Positions 53,546-62,516 of a stretch of 64,000 nt of DNA are shown here, one piece after another (the stretch's first letter is position 1; each line of letters opens with the position of its first letter). The notes below the pieces were generated by a model. The model made no database searches, was not told the origin of the DNA, and saw only the letters and a list, made by a program, of their open reading frames with translations. Made by a program: the position numbers and the translations under genes. Source of the stretch: DATEZO01 sp035255485 (lineage in GTDB: Bacteria > Pseudomonadota > Gammaproteobacteria > Burkholderiales > Burkholderiaceae_D); NCBI GenBank assembly GCA_035255485.1, contig DATEZO010000062.1:1-64000 (forward strand), in the 5' to 3' direction.

Positions 53546-55624
53546 ATGCAGTTCGATTTGCTTCATGACGCGGCAGCCGCCGGCAATAATGGTTCCGCGC
53601 CGCCCGCCGCTGACGGCGATTGGCAGGCACGCGCCACCTGGCTCAGGGACGCGCTGAATCGGCATAGCCATGCTTATTATGTCCTGGACAATCCCACCAT
53701 ACCCGATGCCGAATACGACCGGCTGTTTCGCGAGCTGCAGGCGCTGGAAGCGGCGTACCCGGAACTGGTTGCGGCGGATTCCCCGACGCAACGCGTGGGC
53801 GGCGCACCGCTGCCGCAATTCGCGCAGGTGCGGCATTCGATCCCGATGCTGTCGCTTGCAAACGGATTCCACGAAGAAGACATTGTGGGGTTCGATCGCC
53901 GGGTACGCGAAGGCTTGCAGGCCACCGATGAGGTGGCGTATGCGACCGAACTGAAATTCGACGGCCTCGCGATCAATCTGCGCTACGAGAACGGACTGCT
54001 GGTCGAAGCCGCAACGCGCGGCGACGGCGCCACCGGCGAAAACGTGAGCGCCAATATCCGCACGGTGAGGGCGATTCCGCTACGCCTGCATGCCGATCAC
54101 CCGCCCAAGGTAATCGACGTGCGCGGCGAAATATTGATGTTCAAGGCAGATTTTGCCAGGCTCAATGCACGCCAGCGTGCAGCCGGCGCGAAGGAATTCG
54201 CCAATCCGCGCAATGCCGCCGCCGGCAGCCTGAGACAGCTGGACCCGAGAATCACGGCGCAGCGCGCGCTGCGGTTTTTCGCCTATGGCATCGGGGTACT
54301 GGAAGGCGCGGCCATGCCGGACACCCATGCTGGCCTGCTCGACTGGTATGCAGCGCTCGGCATTCCGGTTTGCAGCGAGCGTGCCGTGGTCAGCGGCGCA
54401 AGCGGCCTGCTGGCGTTTTTCCACGACATTGCACTAAAGCGCATGGCGCTGCCCTACGACATCGACGGCGTCGTCTACAAGGTCAACCGGCTGGACCAGC
54501 AGCAACGGCTTGGCTTCGTGTCGCGCGCGCCGCGCTTTGCGATCGCACACAAGTTTCCGGCCGAGGAAGCGCTGACGCAGGTGCAGGAAATCGAAGTCCA
54601 GGTCGGCCGCACCGGCGCGATCACGCCGGTAGCGCGGCTGTCGCCGGTGGCGGTGGGCGGCGTCATCGTGACCAATGCGACGCTGCACAACGAGGATGAA
54701 GTCAACCGCAAGGATATCCGGATCGGCGATACCGTCATCGTGCGCCGCGCCGGCGATGTGATCCCGGAAGTGGTATCTTTCGTGCCGGAAATGCGGCCCG
54801 CCAATGCACGGAAATTTGCCATGCCGGTAGTGTGCCCGGCGTGCGGTTCGCCCATCATTCGTGCCGAAGAAGAGGCAATTGCACGCTGTTCCGGCGGCTG
54901 GGTCAAATGTCCGGCGCAGCGCAAGGGCGGCCTGCTGCATTTCGTGTCGCGTCGTGCCATGGATATCGAAGGCCTGGGCGACCAGCTGGTGGAGCAACTG
55001 GTCGACAAGCAGGTGATCCATACCGCGGCTGACCTGTACAAGCTGGGCCTGATATCGTTGGCCGCGCTCGACCGCATGGCCGACAAATCCGCACAGAACG
55101 TCCTGGCGGCGCTGGAAAGATCGAAATCGACCACGCTGGCGCGTTTCATTTATGCGCTGGGCATCCGGCATGTCGGCGAAGCGACCGCTAAGGAACTGGC
55201 GCGCCATTTCTGCAACCTGGATGCGCTGATGCAGGCGCCGGAAGAAGAATTGATCGAAGCGGCCGATGTGGGGCCCGTGATTGCCCGTTCGATCCGGATG
55301 TTTTTCGCCGACCCCATGAATCTCGAACTGATCGAGCAATTGCGCGCCGCAGGCATCCACTGGCCGGAAGAGGTGCGCGACAAGGCGCCAAAGCCGCTAC
55401 AGGGCAAGACTTTCGTCCTGACCGGTGCGCTGCCGACCCTGACGCGCGACCAGGCTGCCGGCATGATCGAGGCCGCGGGCGGCAAGGTGGCTGGTTCGGT
55501 ATCGAAAAAGACCAGTTACGTGGTCGCGGGCGAAGAGGCCGGCAGCAAGCTGCTGAAGGCTCGCGAGCTGGACTTGCCGATTCTTGATGAAACTGGATTC
55601 CTTCACCTGCTGGATAAAAAATGA
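53546..55624 (+). CDS. ligA: NAD-dependent DNA ligase
   Basis: A 692-residue ligase sealing nicks in replication and repair. The adenylated lysine is Lys137 in KFDG. Next come the OB fold, a four-cysteine zinc finger starting CPACGS at Cys430, helix-hairpin-helix repeats, and a C-terminal BRCT domain (about 615-692, GKTFVLTGALPTLTRD). The ATG at 53546 sits one base after zipA and gives normal length. Its stop overlaps the galU start by 4 bp. Confidence 0.98.
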   Translation: MQFDLLHDAAAAGNNGSAPPAADGDWQARATWLRDALNRHSHAYYVLDNPTIPDAEYDRLFRELQALEAAYPELVAADSPTQRVGGAPLPQFAQVRHSIPMLSLANGFHEEDIVGFDRRVREGLQATDEVAYATELKFDGLAINLRYENGLLVEAATRGDGATGENVSANIRTVRAIPLRLHADHPPKVIDVRGEILMFKADFARLNARQRAAGAKEFANPRNAAAGSLRQLDPRITAQRALRFFAYGIGVLEGAAMPDTHAGLLDWYAALGIPVCSERAVVSGASGLLAFFHDIALKRMALPYDIDGVVYKVNRLDQQQRLGFVSRAPRFAIAHKFPAEEALTQVQEIEVQVGRTGAITPVARLSPVAVGGVIVTNATLHNEDEVNRKDIRIGDTVIVRRAGDVIPEVVSFVPEMRPANARKFAMPVVCPACGSPIIRAEEEAIARCSGGWVKCPAQRKGGLLHFVSRRAMDIEGLGDQLVEQLVDKQVIHTAADLYKLGLISLAALDRMADKSAQNVLAALERSKSTTLARFIYALGIRHVGEATAKELARHFCNLDALMQAPEEELIEAADVGPVIARSIRMFFADPMNLELIEQLRAAGIHWPEEVRDKAPKPLQGKTFVLTGALPTLTRDQAAGMIEAAGGKVAGSVSKKTSYVVAGEEAGSKLLKARELDLPILDETGFLHLLDKK

Positions 55625-56505
55625 AAAGAAACAGGAAAATTACCAAGGCAGTGTTCCCGGTGGCAGGTCTGGGCAGTCGCTTCCTGCCTGCCACCAAGGC
55701 GCAGCCGAAAGAGATGCTGCCGATCGTCGACAAGCCGCTGATACAGTATGCGGTCGAGGAGGCGGTGGCGGCCGGCATTACCGAGCTGATTTTCATCACC
55801 GGCCGCAACAAGCGTGCGATCGAGGATCATTTCGACAAGGTCTACGAATTGGAAGCGGAGCTGGAGGCGGCGGGCAAGCTGCAACTGCTCGACATGGTGC
55901 AAAACGTGATCCCGAAGCATGTCAATTGCATCTACATCCGCCAGTCCGCGCCGCTGGGTTTGGGACATGCCGTACTGTGCGCGCGCCCGGTGGTCGGCAA
56001 CGAGCCTTTTGCGGTCTTGCTGGCTGATGATTTCATGGATGTGGAAGCTGGACAGCTGCCGGTGCTGGCGCAGATGACCGCCATCTTTGCGCGCGAAGGC
56101 AGCAGCCTGCTGGCGGTGCAGAATGTGGCGCGCGAGGATACCCGGCAGTATGGCATCGTCAGCGTATCGCCGTTTCAGCCGAATCTGGAGCGCGTCAACA
56201 GCATCGTCGAAAAACCGCAGCCGGATGTCGCACCGTCGACCCTGGCAGTGGTAGGGCGCTATATCCTGACCGCCAGGATTTTCGATTATCTTGAAAAACT
56301 GGGCAAGGGCGCGGGCGGAGAAATCCAGTTGACTGACGGTATTGCCGCGCTGCTGCAATCGGAGCCGGTGCTGGCCTACCGCTATGCCGGCCAACGCTAC
56401 GATTGCGGATCGAAGCTCGGTTATCTGAAGGCGACGCTGGCGATGGGCTTGAAGCACCCGGAAACCGGAAAAGCGTTTCATGACCACATTCGGCAAATGC
56501 AATGA
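55621..56505 (+). CDS. galU: UTP-glucose-1-phosphate uridylyltransferase
   Basis: A 294-residue nucleotidyltransferase making UDP-glucose for envelope polysaccharides. The GLGSRFLPATKAQPKEMLP block (about 16-34) is the nucleotide-binding signature; VEKPQPD and GGEIQLTDGI are family motifs. It overlaps ligA upstream and def downstream by 4 bp each, so the three are translationally coupled. Confidence 0.97.
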   Translation: MKRNRKITKAVFPVAGLGSRFLPATKAQPKEMLPIVDKPLIQYAVEEAVAAGITELIFITGRNKRAIEDHFDKVYELEAELEAAGKLQLLDMVQNVIPKHVNCIYIRQSAPLGLGHAVLCARPVVGNEPFAVLLADDFMDVEAGQLPVLAQMTAIFAREGSSLLAVQNVAREDTRQYGIVSVSPFQPNLERVNSIVEKPQPDVAPSTLAVVGRYILTARIFDYLEKLGKGAGGEIQLTDGIAALLQSEPVLAYRYAGQRYDCGSKLGYLKATLAMGLKHPETGKAFHDHIRQMQ

Positions 56506-57035
56506 GCGTGCGCGATATCCTGAAAATGGGCGATCCCCGGCTATTGCGCCAGGCGCAGCCGGTAAAGGAATTCAATACGCCTGAATTGAACCGGCTGATC
56601 GACGATATGTTCGACACCATGCGCGCCGCGAATGGCGCCGGCCTGGCCGCACCCCAGATCGGGGTGGACCTGCAACTGGCGATTTTCGGCTTTGCGCAGA
56701 ATGCGCGCTATCCGGACGCGCCGGAAGTGCCGGAAACGGTGCTGATCAATCCGGTGCTGACGCCGCTGTCGGAAGCCGTGGAAGAGGGCTGGGAAGGGTG
56801 CCTGTCGGTGCCCGGCCTGCGCGGCATGGTGCCGCGCTGGGCCCGGTTGCGCTATGAGGGATTCGACCGCCACGGCAAGCGCCTCAGCCGCGATGTGGAA
56901 GGTTTCCATGCCCGGGTGGTACAGCATGAATGCGACCATCTGGCCGGCATACTCTATCCCATGCGGATTCGGGACTTCTCCCATTTCGGGTTTACCGAGG
57001 TGCTGTTTCCGGACCTGGGCGGTAACGGCGACTGA
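56502..57035 (+). CDS. def: Peptide deformylase
   Basis: A 177-residue metalloenzyme removing the formyl group from nascent proteins. All three motifs are intact: GAGLAAPQIG (45-54), EGCLSVP (98-104, metal ligand Cys100) and QHECDHL (141-147, ligands His142 and His146). The genome may hold another copy, since here def is not next to fmt. Its product acts before the methionine aminopeptidase encoded nearby. Copy 5 of the 74-bp element follows. Confidence 0.97.
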   Translation: MSVRDILKMGDPRLLRQAQPVKEFNTPELNRLIDDMFDTMRAANGAGLAAPQIGVDLQLAIFGFAQNARYPDAPEVPETVLINPVLTPLSEAVEEGWEGCLSVPGLRGMVPRWARLRYEGFDRHGKRLSRDVEGFHARVVQHECDHLAGILYPMRIRDFSHFGFTEVLFPDLGGNGD

Positions 57036-57127
57036 ACCATGCCGCCGCATTGCGCGGGGGTGTTCGGTGCGCTGTCCTGGATTACGCCAGATTTTCTCCA
57101 AGCATCGTTTCTGCAAACAGAAAAACA

Positions 57128-57201
57128 GGGAGTATAGGCAAAAATAATGCAATATGCGGAATGATCTTGCGGCTGTTTAAAAATACATGCGGTAGTATAA
57201 A
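57128..57201 (+). repeat. 74-bp dispersed intergenic element, copy 5
   Basis: It starts GGGAGTATA, contains AATATGCGGAAT and TTGCGG, then TTTAAAAATACA, and ends GTAGTATAAA. It fills most of the 180-bp gap between the convergent def and pseudouridine synthase genes, 14 bp from the latter's stop. It shares the flank AACAGGGAGTAT with copy 1. Confidence 0.85.
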
Positions 57202-57215
57202 AACCCGGCAAAACC

Positions 57216-57962
57216 CTAGAATTTTTCGTCCGGACGCAGATAGCGCCACTGTCCGACCGGCAAATCGCCCAGCATGACGCCGCCGATACGCACCCGCTTC
57301 AACCCCAGCACTTTCAGCCCGACCGCTTCGCACATGCGCCGAATCTGCCGCTTCTTGCCTTCGCGCAGCACGAAGCGCAATTGATCGTCGTTTTGCCAGC
57401 GTACCTTCGCCGGCAGCAGCTTTTTACCGTCGAGCGACAGGCCGTGATTCAGCAGGCGCAGGTCGGCGTCGGGCAGGCGGCCGGGTTTGCCATATTGCAC
57501 CCGCACCAGATATTCCTTTTCAATCTCGGTATCCTGGCCGATCAACTGCTTCGCAATCCGGCCATCCTGAGTCAGGATCAAGAGGCCGGTCGAATCGATA
57601 TCCAGCCTACCGGCCGGAACCAGGCTGCACAACTGGCCCGGATGGAATTGCAGCGACGCCGTATCCTCTTTCCAGCGATTGTCCGGAGTGACCAGCACCA
57701 CGGCCGGCTGATGGCCATCCTCCGCCTGTCCGCTGACATAGCCGATCGGCTTGTTCATCAGGACCGTCACCCGCCGCGCCTGCTGCGCGCTGGCCTGGCG
57801 TTCGACCGTAATGCGCTGATGCGGCAATACCTTGCTGCCCAGTTCCGATACGACTGCGCCATCGACGCGTACCCAGCCGCGCGCGATCCATTCATCCGCT
57901 TCGCGGCGTGAGCATAAGCCAAGTTCGGACATGCGTTTGGACAGACGGAGCGGTTCGGTCAT
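57216..57962 (-). CDS. RluF/RsuA-family rRNA pseudouridine synthase
   Basis: A 248-residue enzyme: S4 RNA-binding domain (about 5-60, LSKRMSELGLCSRREADEWIARG) and a catalytic domain with the nucleophilic Asp121 in AGRLDIDSTGLLIL. The GKKRQIRRMCEAVGL motif is typical of RsuA/RluB/E/F. The sequence looks nearest to RluF (23S U2604), but RluB/RluE cannot be excluded. It is the last gene of a possible glnD-rlu unit, 36 bp after glnD on the same strand. Confidence 0.88.
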   Translation of the reverse strand: MTEPLRLSKRMSELGLCSRREADEWIARGWVRVDGAVVSELGSKVLPHQRITVERQASAQQARRVTVLMNKPIGYVSGQAEDGHQPAVVLVTPDNRWKEDTASLQFHPGQLCSLVPAGRLDIDSTGLLILTQDGRIAKQLIGQDTEIEKEYLVRVQYGKPGRLPDADLRLLNHGLSLDGKKLLPAKVRWQNDDQLRFVLREGKKRQIRRMCEAVGLKVLGLKRVRIGGVMLGDLPVGQWRYLRPDEKF

Positions 57963-57998
57963 GTGGTCTGGAATCGGTTGAGAAAAAAGAACGCAATA

Positions 57999-60551
57999 TT
58001 ACACGTGCAGCGCTTCCAGCAGGTCGGTTTCCAGATGGATCTGGCTGCGGGGATTGCTGAGCTCTGCGCCATCGATCAGGAAAACGTCTTCGACCCGTTC
58101 GCCCAGGGTCATGACTTTTGCCGTGTGCAGATTGATCCGGTATTTTGCCAGCACGTTTGCAATCGCGTACAGCAGGCCGGTGCGGTCGTTGGCGGAGACC
58201 GACAGCAGATAATACTGGCCGCGCTCATCGGGCCGCAGGTCCACGGTCGGCGTGATCGGAAAAATGCGCGACAGCCGGGACAGCCGTCCTTTGCTCGGTG
58301 GCGGCAGCGGCTCCTGTGACTGCAGCAGATTGATCAACTCATGTTCGATCAGGCTGATGATATCGCGGTAATTATTGGCGAAAGTCGGTTCGATGACCAG
58401 GAACGTATCCAGCGCATAGCCATGCCTGGTGGTGTGGATCTTGGCATCCAGGATGCTGAAATTCTTGCGATCGAAGTAGCTGCAGATGCGCGCGAACAGG
58501 TCTGGCTGATCCTTGATGTAGACCGTGACCTGCAAGCCTTCGCCAATCGGTGCCAGCCGGCATTTGACCACCGGGCCGGCGCTATTGATCTTGTTGAACA
58601 GGGCGCGGGTCTGCCATGCGATGTCGGATGCGTCATGGCGCAGGAAATAGGCAATGTCGAGCTGATGCCAGAGGCGTTCGTGCGCGTCGTCCGGCAAGCC
58701 GTAAAGGCGCAGGGTCTTCAACGCCTCCTCCTGGCGGTTCTTCAGCTCGTGGTCGGCCGACGGTGTTTCGCCGCCCAGTACGCGTAGCGTCATCCTGTAA
58801 AGATCTTCCAGCAGCTTGCCTTTCCAGGCATTCCATACTTTGGGACTGGTGCCGCGAATGTCGGCCACGGTCAGCAGGTACAGCGAGGTCAGGTGGCGTT
58901 CATCCTTGACAAGATCGGCAAAGCCGCGAATGACATCCATGTTTGACAAGTCGCTTTTTTGTGCTACCTGCGACATGGTCAAATGGTGCTGCACCAGGAA
59001 CACGACCAGCTCGGTGTCTTCCTTCGACAGGCCATGCTCCTTGCAGAACCTGCGCGCATCGGCCATGCCGAGTATCGAATGATCGCCGTTGCGACCCTTG
59101 GCGATGTCATGGAATAGCGCCGCGATATACAGCAGCCAATGCCCGGGCAGATTCGCCATCAGCTGGCTGCAGAACGGGTACTCATGCGCATGTTCTGTCA
59201 TGGTAAAGCGCCGCACATTGCGCACTACCATCAGGATATGCTGGTCGACGGTATAGACATGAAACAGATCGTGCTGCATCTGCCCGATGATGCGCCGGAA
59301 ACTGGGCAGATAGCGGCCCAGCACACTAGTCTGGTTCATGCCGCGCAGCGCATGCGTGATGCCTTGCGGCGCCTGAATGATGGAAAGAAACAGCGCGTGG
59401 TTGACCGGATCGCGCCGGAATCCGGCGTCGATCCGGGAACGCGCATGCCACAGGGCGCGCAGGGTGCGCGCCGTCATGCCCTTCAGCTCGGCGTGCTGTG
59501 CCAGCAGCAGGAACACTTCCAGCATGGCCGACGGTACGGTTTCGAAGGTATCGTCGTGCGCGATGTCGATCAGGCCGTTGGCCTGATTGAAGCGTTCGTT
59601 GATCGCCTGGGTCGAGAGCGGCTGGGGAAACAGTTGCGCCTCGATGTTTTGCAGCAGAATCGTGTTGAGTTGCGTCACCGCCTTGGCGGCCCAGTAATAG
59701 CGCTGCATCAGGTATTCGCTGGCGCGGCGCGTTTCGGTGGTCTTGAAGCCGAAGGTTTCTGCGATCTGCATCTGGACGTCGAACACCAGCCGGTCCTCGC
59801 ACCTTCCGGCATGGATATGCAGGCGGATGCGGATATCCTTGAAAGCGCGCTCTTTTTGCGTCAGCTGGCGCGCCTCGGTGGTGGTGATCAGGCCGCGCTC
59901 AGCCAGCTTGCGCCACGAGTCGCCCAGGCCCGCCGCTTTGGCGACCCACAAGATGACTTGCAGGTCGCGCAAGCCGCCGGGGCTTTCCTTGCAGTTGGGC
60001 TCCAGGCTATACGGCGTATCTTCGTATTTTGCATGGCGCTGGCGCATTTCCAGCGTCTTGGCCAGAAAAAATGCCTGTGGATCGATCGCTGCATTGCAAC
60101 GGTCTCGCAGGAACAGGAGAAGCTTGCGACTGCCAATGACCAGTCGCGCTTCCAGCAGGCAGGTCTGCACCGTGATGTCGGCTGCGGCTTCCTTCAGGCA
60201 TTCGTCGATCGTGCGTATGCTGTGGCCGATCTGGAATCCAAGATCCCAGAAAGACTGGATCAATTCTTCCAGCGTGTTGCGCAAGGCCGCATCCGGTGCG
60301 CTGTTCAGCAGAATCAGTACATCGATATCCGAATGCGGAAACAGTTCGCCTCTGCCATATCCACCTACCGCTACCAATGCCGTATCGGCCGGCAAGGCAA
60401 AATTCTGCCAGATGCGGATCAATGCCGCATCCACGCTGGTGCGTAGACTGGCAAGCAGTTTTTCCGGCTTTCCGTCGACCTGGAATGCTGCGATGATGTT
60501 CTGCCGCTCGGTTTTCAGCTGTTCCTTGAGAGACGACGCAAGAGATGTCAT
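57999..60551 (-). CDS. glnD: Bifunctional uridylyltransferase/uridylyl-removing enzyme
   Basis: An 850-residue nitrogen sensor that adds or removes UMP on PII proteins according to glutamine. Domains in order: nucleotidyltransferase with GGYGRGELFPHSDID (63-77), a PII-uridylyl-transferase middle region, an HD phosphohydrolase domain (HDIAKG near 479-484), and two C-terminal ACT domains (about 670-750 and 775-850) that sense glutamine. All key motifs look intact. map is 9 bp upstream on the same strand, so the pair is probably co-transcribed. Confidence 0.97.
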   Translation of the reverse strand: MTSLASSLKEQLKTERQNIIAAFQVDGKPEKLLASLRTSVDAALIRIWQNFALPADTALVAVGGYGRGELFPHSDIDVLILLNSAPDAALRNTLEELIQSFWDLGFQIGHSIRTIDECLKEAAADITVQTCLLEARLVIGSRKLLLFLRDRCNAAIDPQAFFLAKTLEMRQRHAKYEDTPYSLEPNCKESPGGLRDLQVILWVAKAAGLGDSWRKLAERGLITTTEARQLTQKERAFKDIRIRLHIHAGRCEDRLVFDVQMQIAETFGFKTTETRRASEYLMQRYYWAAKAVTQLNTILLQNIEAQLFPQPLSTQAINERFNQANGLIDIAHDDTFETVPSAMLEVFLLLAQHAELKGMTARTLRALWHARSRIDAGFRRDPVNHALFLSIIQAPQGITHALRGMNQTSVLGRYLPSFRRIIGQMQHDLFHVYTVDQHILMVVRNVRRFTMTEHAHEYPFCSQLMANLPGHWLLYIAALFHDIAKGRNGDHSILGMADARRFCKEHGLSKEDTELVVFLVQHHLTMSQVAQKSDLSNMDVIRGFADLVKDERHLTSLYLLTVADIRGTSPKVWNAWKGKLLEDLYRMTLRVLGGETPSADHELKNRQEEALKTLRLYGLPDDAHERLWHQLDIAYFLRHDASDIAWQTRALFNKINSAGPVVKCRLAPIGEGLQVTVYIKDQPDLFARICSYFDRKNFSILDAKIHTTRHGYALDTFLVIEPTFANNYRDIISLIEHELINLLQSQEPLPPPSKGRLSRLSRIFPITPTVDLRPDERGQYYLLSVSANDRTGLLYAIANVLAKYRINLHTAKVMTLGERVEDVFLIDGAELSNPRSQIHLETDLLEALHV

Positions 60552-60560
60552 GCTTTTGCT

Positions 60561-61394
60561 TTATGCGTCGGCGGGATGGAAGGCGGAATCCTGCTGTATG
60601 AAGGCGGGCGGGGCGGGCATGCCGGGGGAAACCGTCAATACTTCATATCCTGTTTCGGTTACCAGGATGGTATGTTCCCATTGCGCGGAAAGACTTCTGT
60701 CCTTGGTCTTGATGGTCCAGCCATCGCTCATTTCGCGGATTTCGCGCCGTCCCGCATTGATCATGGGCTCCACCGTGAAAATCATGCCGGGCAGAAGCTT
60801 GTCGAGCGTACCGGGGCGGCCGTAATGCAATACCTGCGGCTCTTCATGAAACACCTTGCCGATGCCGTGTCCGCAAAATTCGCGCACGACGCTATAACCG
60901 GCCTTTTCCGCATACTGCTGGATTGCAAAGCCGATATCGCCAAGATACGCACCCGGCTTGATCCTGGAGATGCCGATCCACATGGATTCAAAGGTGATAT
61001 CCGTCAACCGTTTGGCCAGGATGGAAGGCTCGCCGACATAAAACATGCGGCTGGTATCGCCATGGTAGCCATTCTTGATGACGGTAATATCAAGATTGAC
61101 CACATCCCCGTTCTTCAACGCCTTGTCGCCTGGAATGCCGTGACATACCACATCGTTCACGGAAGTGCAGATCGCCTTGGGGTAGGGCGTATAGCCGGGT
61201 GGACAATAATTCAAGGGTGCCGGAATCGTATCCTGCACCTGCACCATGTATTCGTGGCAAAGGCGATCCAGTTCACCCGTCGTCACACCAGGTTTCACAT
61301 GGGGAGTGATAAAGTCAAGCACTTCAGCCGCCAGCTTGCCAGCTATGCGCATGCCTTTAATGTCGTCGGCGGATTTGATGGAAATGGAAGCCAT
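60561..61394 (-). CDS. map: Methionine aminopeptidase, type I
   Basis: A 277-residue metallopeptidase removing the initiator methionine. The five metal ligands are visible: Asp102, Asp113, His176, Glu209 and a Glu near 240 (WEHTI), each shifted by five from the E. coli enzyme; His85 is the conserved active-site histidine. The ATG at 61392-61394 is chosen over an in-frame TTG four codons upstream. A TATAAT box lies on the minus strand at 61448-61453. Divergent map/rpsB is also the E. coli order. Confidence 0.97.
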   Translation of the reverse strand: MASISIKSADDIKGMRIAGKLAAEVLDFITPHVKPGVTTGELDRLCHEYMVQVQDTIPAPLNYCPPGYTPYPKAICTSVNDVVCHGIPGDKALKNGDVVNLDITVIKNGYHGDTSRMFYVGEPSILAKRLTDITFESMWIGISRIKPGAYLGDIGFAIQQYAEKAGYSVVREFCGHGIGKVFHEEPQVLHYGRPGTLDKLLPGMIFTVEPMINAGRREIREMSDGWTIKTKDRSLSAQWEHTILVTETGYEVLTVSPGMPAPPAFIQQDSAFHPADA

Positions 61395-61495
61395 AGATAT
61401 GAACAAAATGCGCTGGAAAACAGCACGAATAAATCAATTAAAGTGAAATTATAGACGAGCGCGATAACATCCGCAGAACGCAAACATGGATGCCC

Positions 61496-61525
61496 TTGAA
61501 AGAGTTCCGGTATTTAGTTTATAAT
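61496..61525 (+). promoter_or_regulatory. Likely sigma-70 promoter of rpsB
   Basis: TTGAAA (61496-61501) and TATAAT (61520-61525) are separated by 18 bp. Transcription starting near 61532 would give an rpsB leader of about 120 nt, long enough for the autogenous control known for rpsB-tsf in other proteobacteria, though no structure was assigned. Confidence 0.7.
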
Positions 61526-61653
61526 TTCAGGTTGGCTTGATATGTATTTGCAAGCTGATACCTGTATGTAACTTAATCGCGAATCCGCTCGAAAAGGGTG
61601 CCCGGATCAATGGGTGGCCGAGCGTATTCCAGACCCAACCCTTGGAGAATGTC

Positions 61654-62400
61654 ATGTCCGTTACCATGCGTGAAATGCTGGAGGCCGGTGTCCACTTCGG
61701 TCACCAAACCCGCTTCTGGAACCCAAAGATGGCCCCGTTCATTTTCGGCCATCGCAACAAGATTCATATCGTCAATCTGGAAAAGACCCTGGGCATGTAC
61801 CAGGAGGCAATGAAATACATTCGCCAATTGTCTTCCAATCGCGGCACCATCCTGATGGTAGGCACCAAGCGCCAGGCGCGTGACATCATGGCTGCGGAAG
61901 CACAGCGCGCCGGCATGCCTTATGTCGACCAGCGCTGGCTGGGCGGCATGCTGACCAACTTCAAGACCATCAAGATTTCGATCAAGCGCCTGAAAGACAT
62001 GGAAGCTGCGATTGCGGATGGCTCGGTCGAGAAAATGAGCAAGAAAGAAGCGCTGATGTTCCAGCGTGAAATGGAAAAATTGCAAAAGTCGATCGGCGGC
62101 ATCAAGGACATGAATGGCATTCCGGATGCCATTTTCATCGTCGACGTCGGTTATCACAAGGGTGCCATCACCGAAGCCGCCAAGCTGGGCATTCCAGTCA
62201 TCGGCGTGGTCGATACCAACCACTCGCCCGAAGGCGTGACGTATGTCATTCCGGGCAACGACGATTCATCCAAGGCAATTACGCTGTATGCCCGCGGCGT
62301 CGCCGATGCCATCCTGGAAGGACGCGCCAACGCCATGAATGACGTGGTCGAAACCATCAAGGGCGGCGATGAATTCGTTGAGGTCAGCGATCAGGTGTAA
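61654..62400 (+). CDS. rpsB: 30S ribosomal protein S2
   Basis: A 248-residue ribosomal protein beginning SVTMREMLEAGVHFGHQTRFWNPKM, the universal S2 start, with RWLGGMLTNFKTI and the DTNHSPEGVTYVIPGNDDS region also conserved. TTGGAGAA precedes the ATG at 61654; the frame is open further upstream but without conserved sequence. A strong hairpin terminator lies between it and tsf, as in many bacteria, and would lower tsf expression relative to rpsB. Confidence 0.99.
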   Translation: MSVTMREMLEAGVHFGHQTRFWNPKMAPFIFGHRNKIHIVNLEKTLGMYQEAMKYIRQLSSNRGTILMVGTKRQARDIMAAEAQRAGMPYVDQRWLGGMLTNFKTIKISIKRLKDMEAAIADGSVEKMSKKEALMFQREMEKLQKSIGGIKDMNGIPDAIFIVDVGYHKGAITEAAKLGIPVIGVVDTNHSPEGVTYVIPGNDDSSKAITLYARGVADAILEGRANAMNDVVETIKGGDEFVEVSDQV

Positions 62401-62428
62401 GTACTGCGACTGATGCGTCGAGCTTCAG

Positions 62429-62460
62429 AAAAGGGGCAACAGCGGTTCGCCCCTTTTTTT
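62429..62460 (+). terminator. Rho-independent terminator/attenuator between rpsB and tsf
   Basis: AAAAGGGGC (62429-62437) pairs with GCCCCTTTT (62449-62457), continuing in a T-run to 62460. It lies 29 bp after rpsB and 57 bp before tsf. Confidence 0.88.
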
Positions 62461-62516
62461 CGATCAAATGTTGATTGAGGCGTTCGATAAGAATGCCAAT
62501 TGATTAGGAGAGTGAT

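Noticed and set aside
59139..60446. 435-codon frame antisense to glnD
   Set aside because: A shadow of the conserved GlnD coding sequence.
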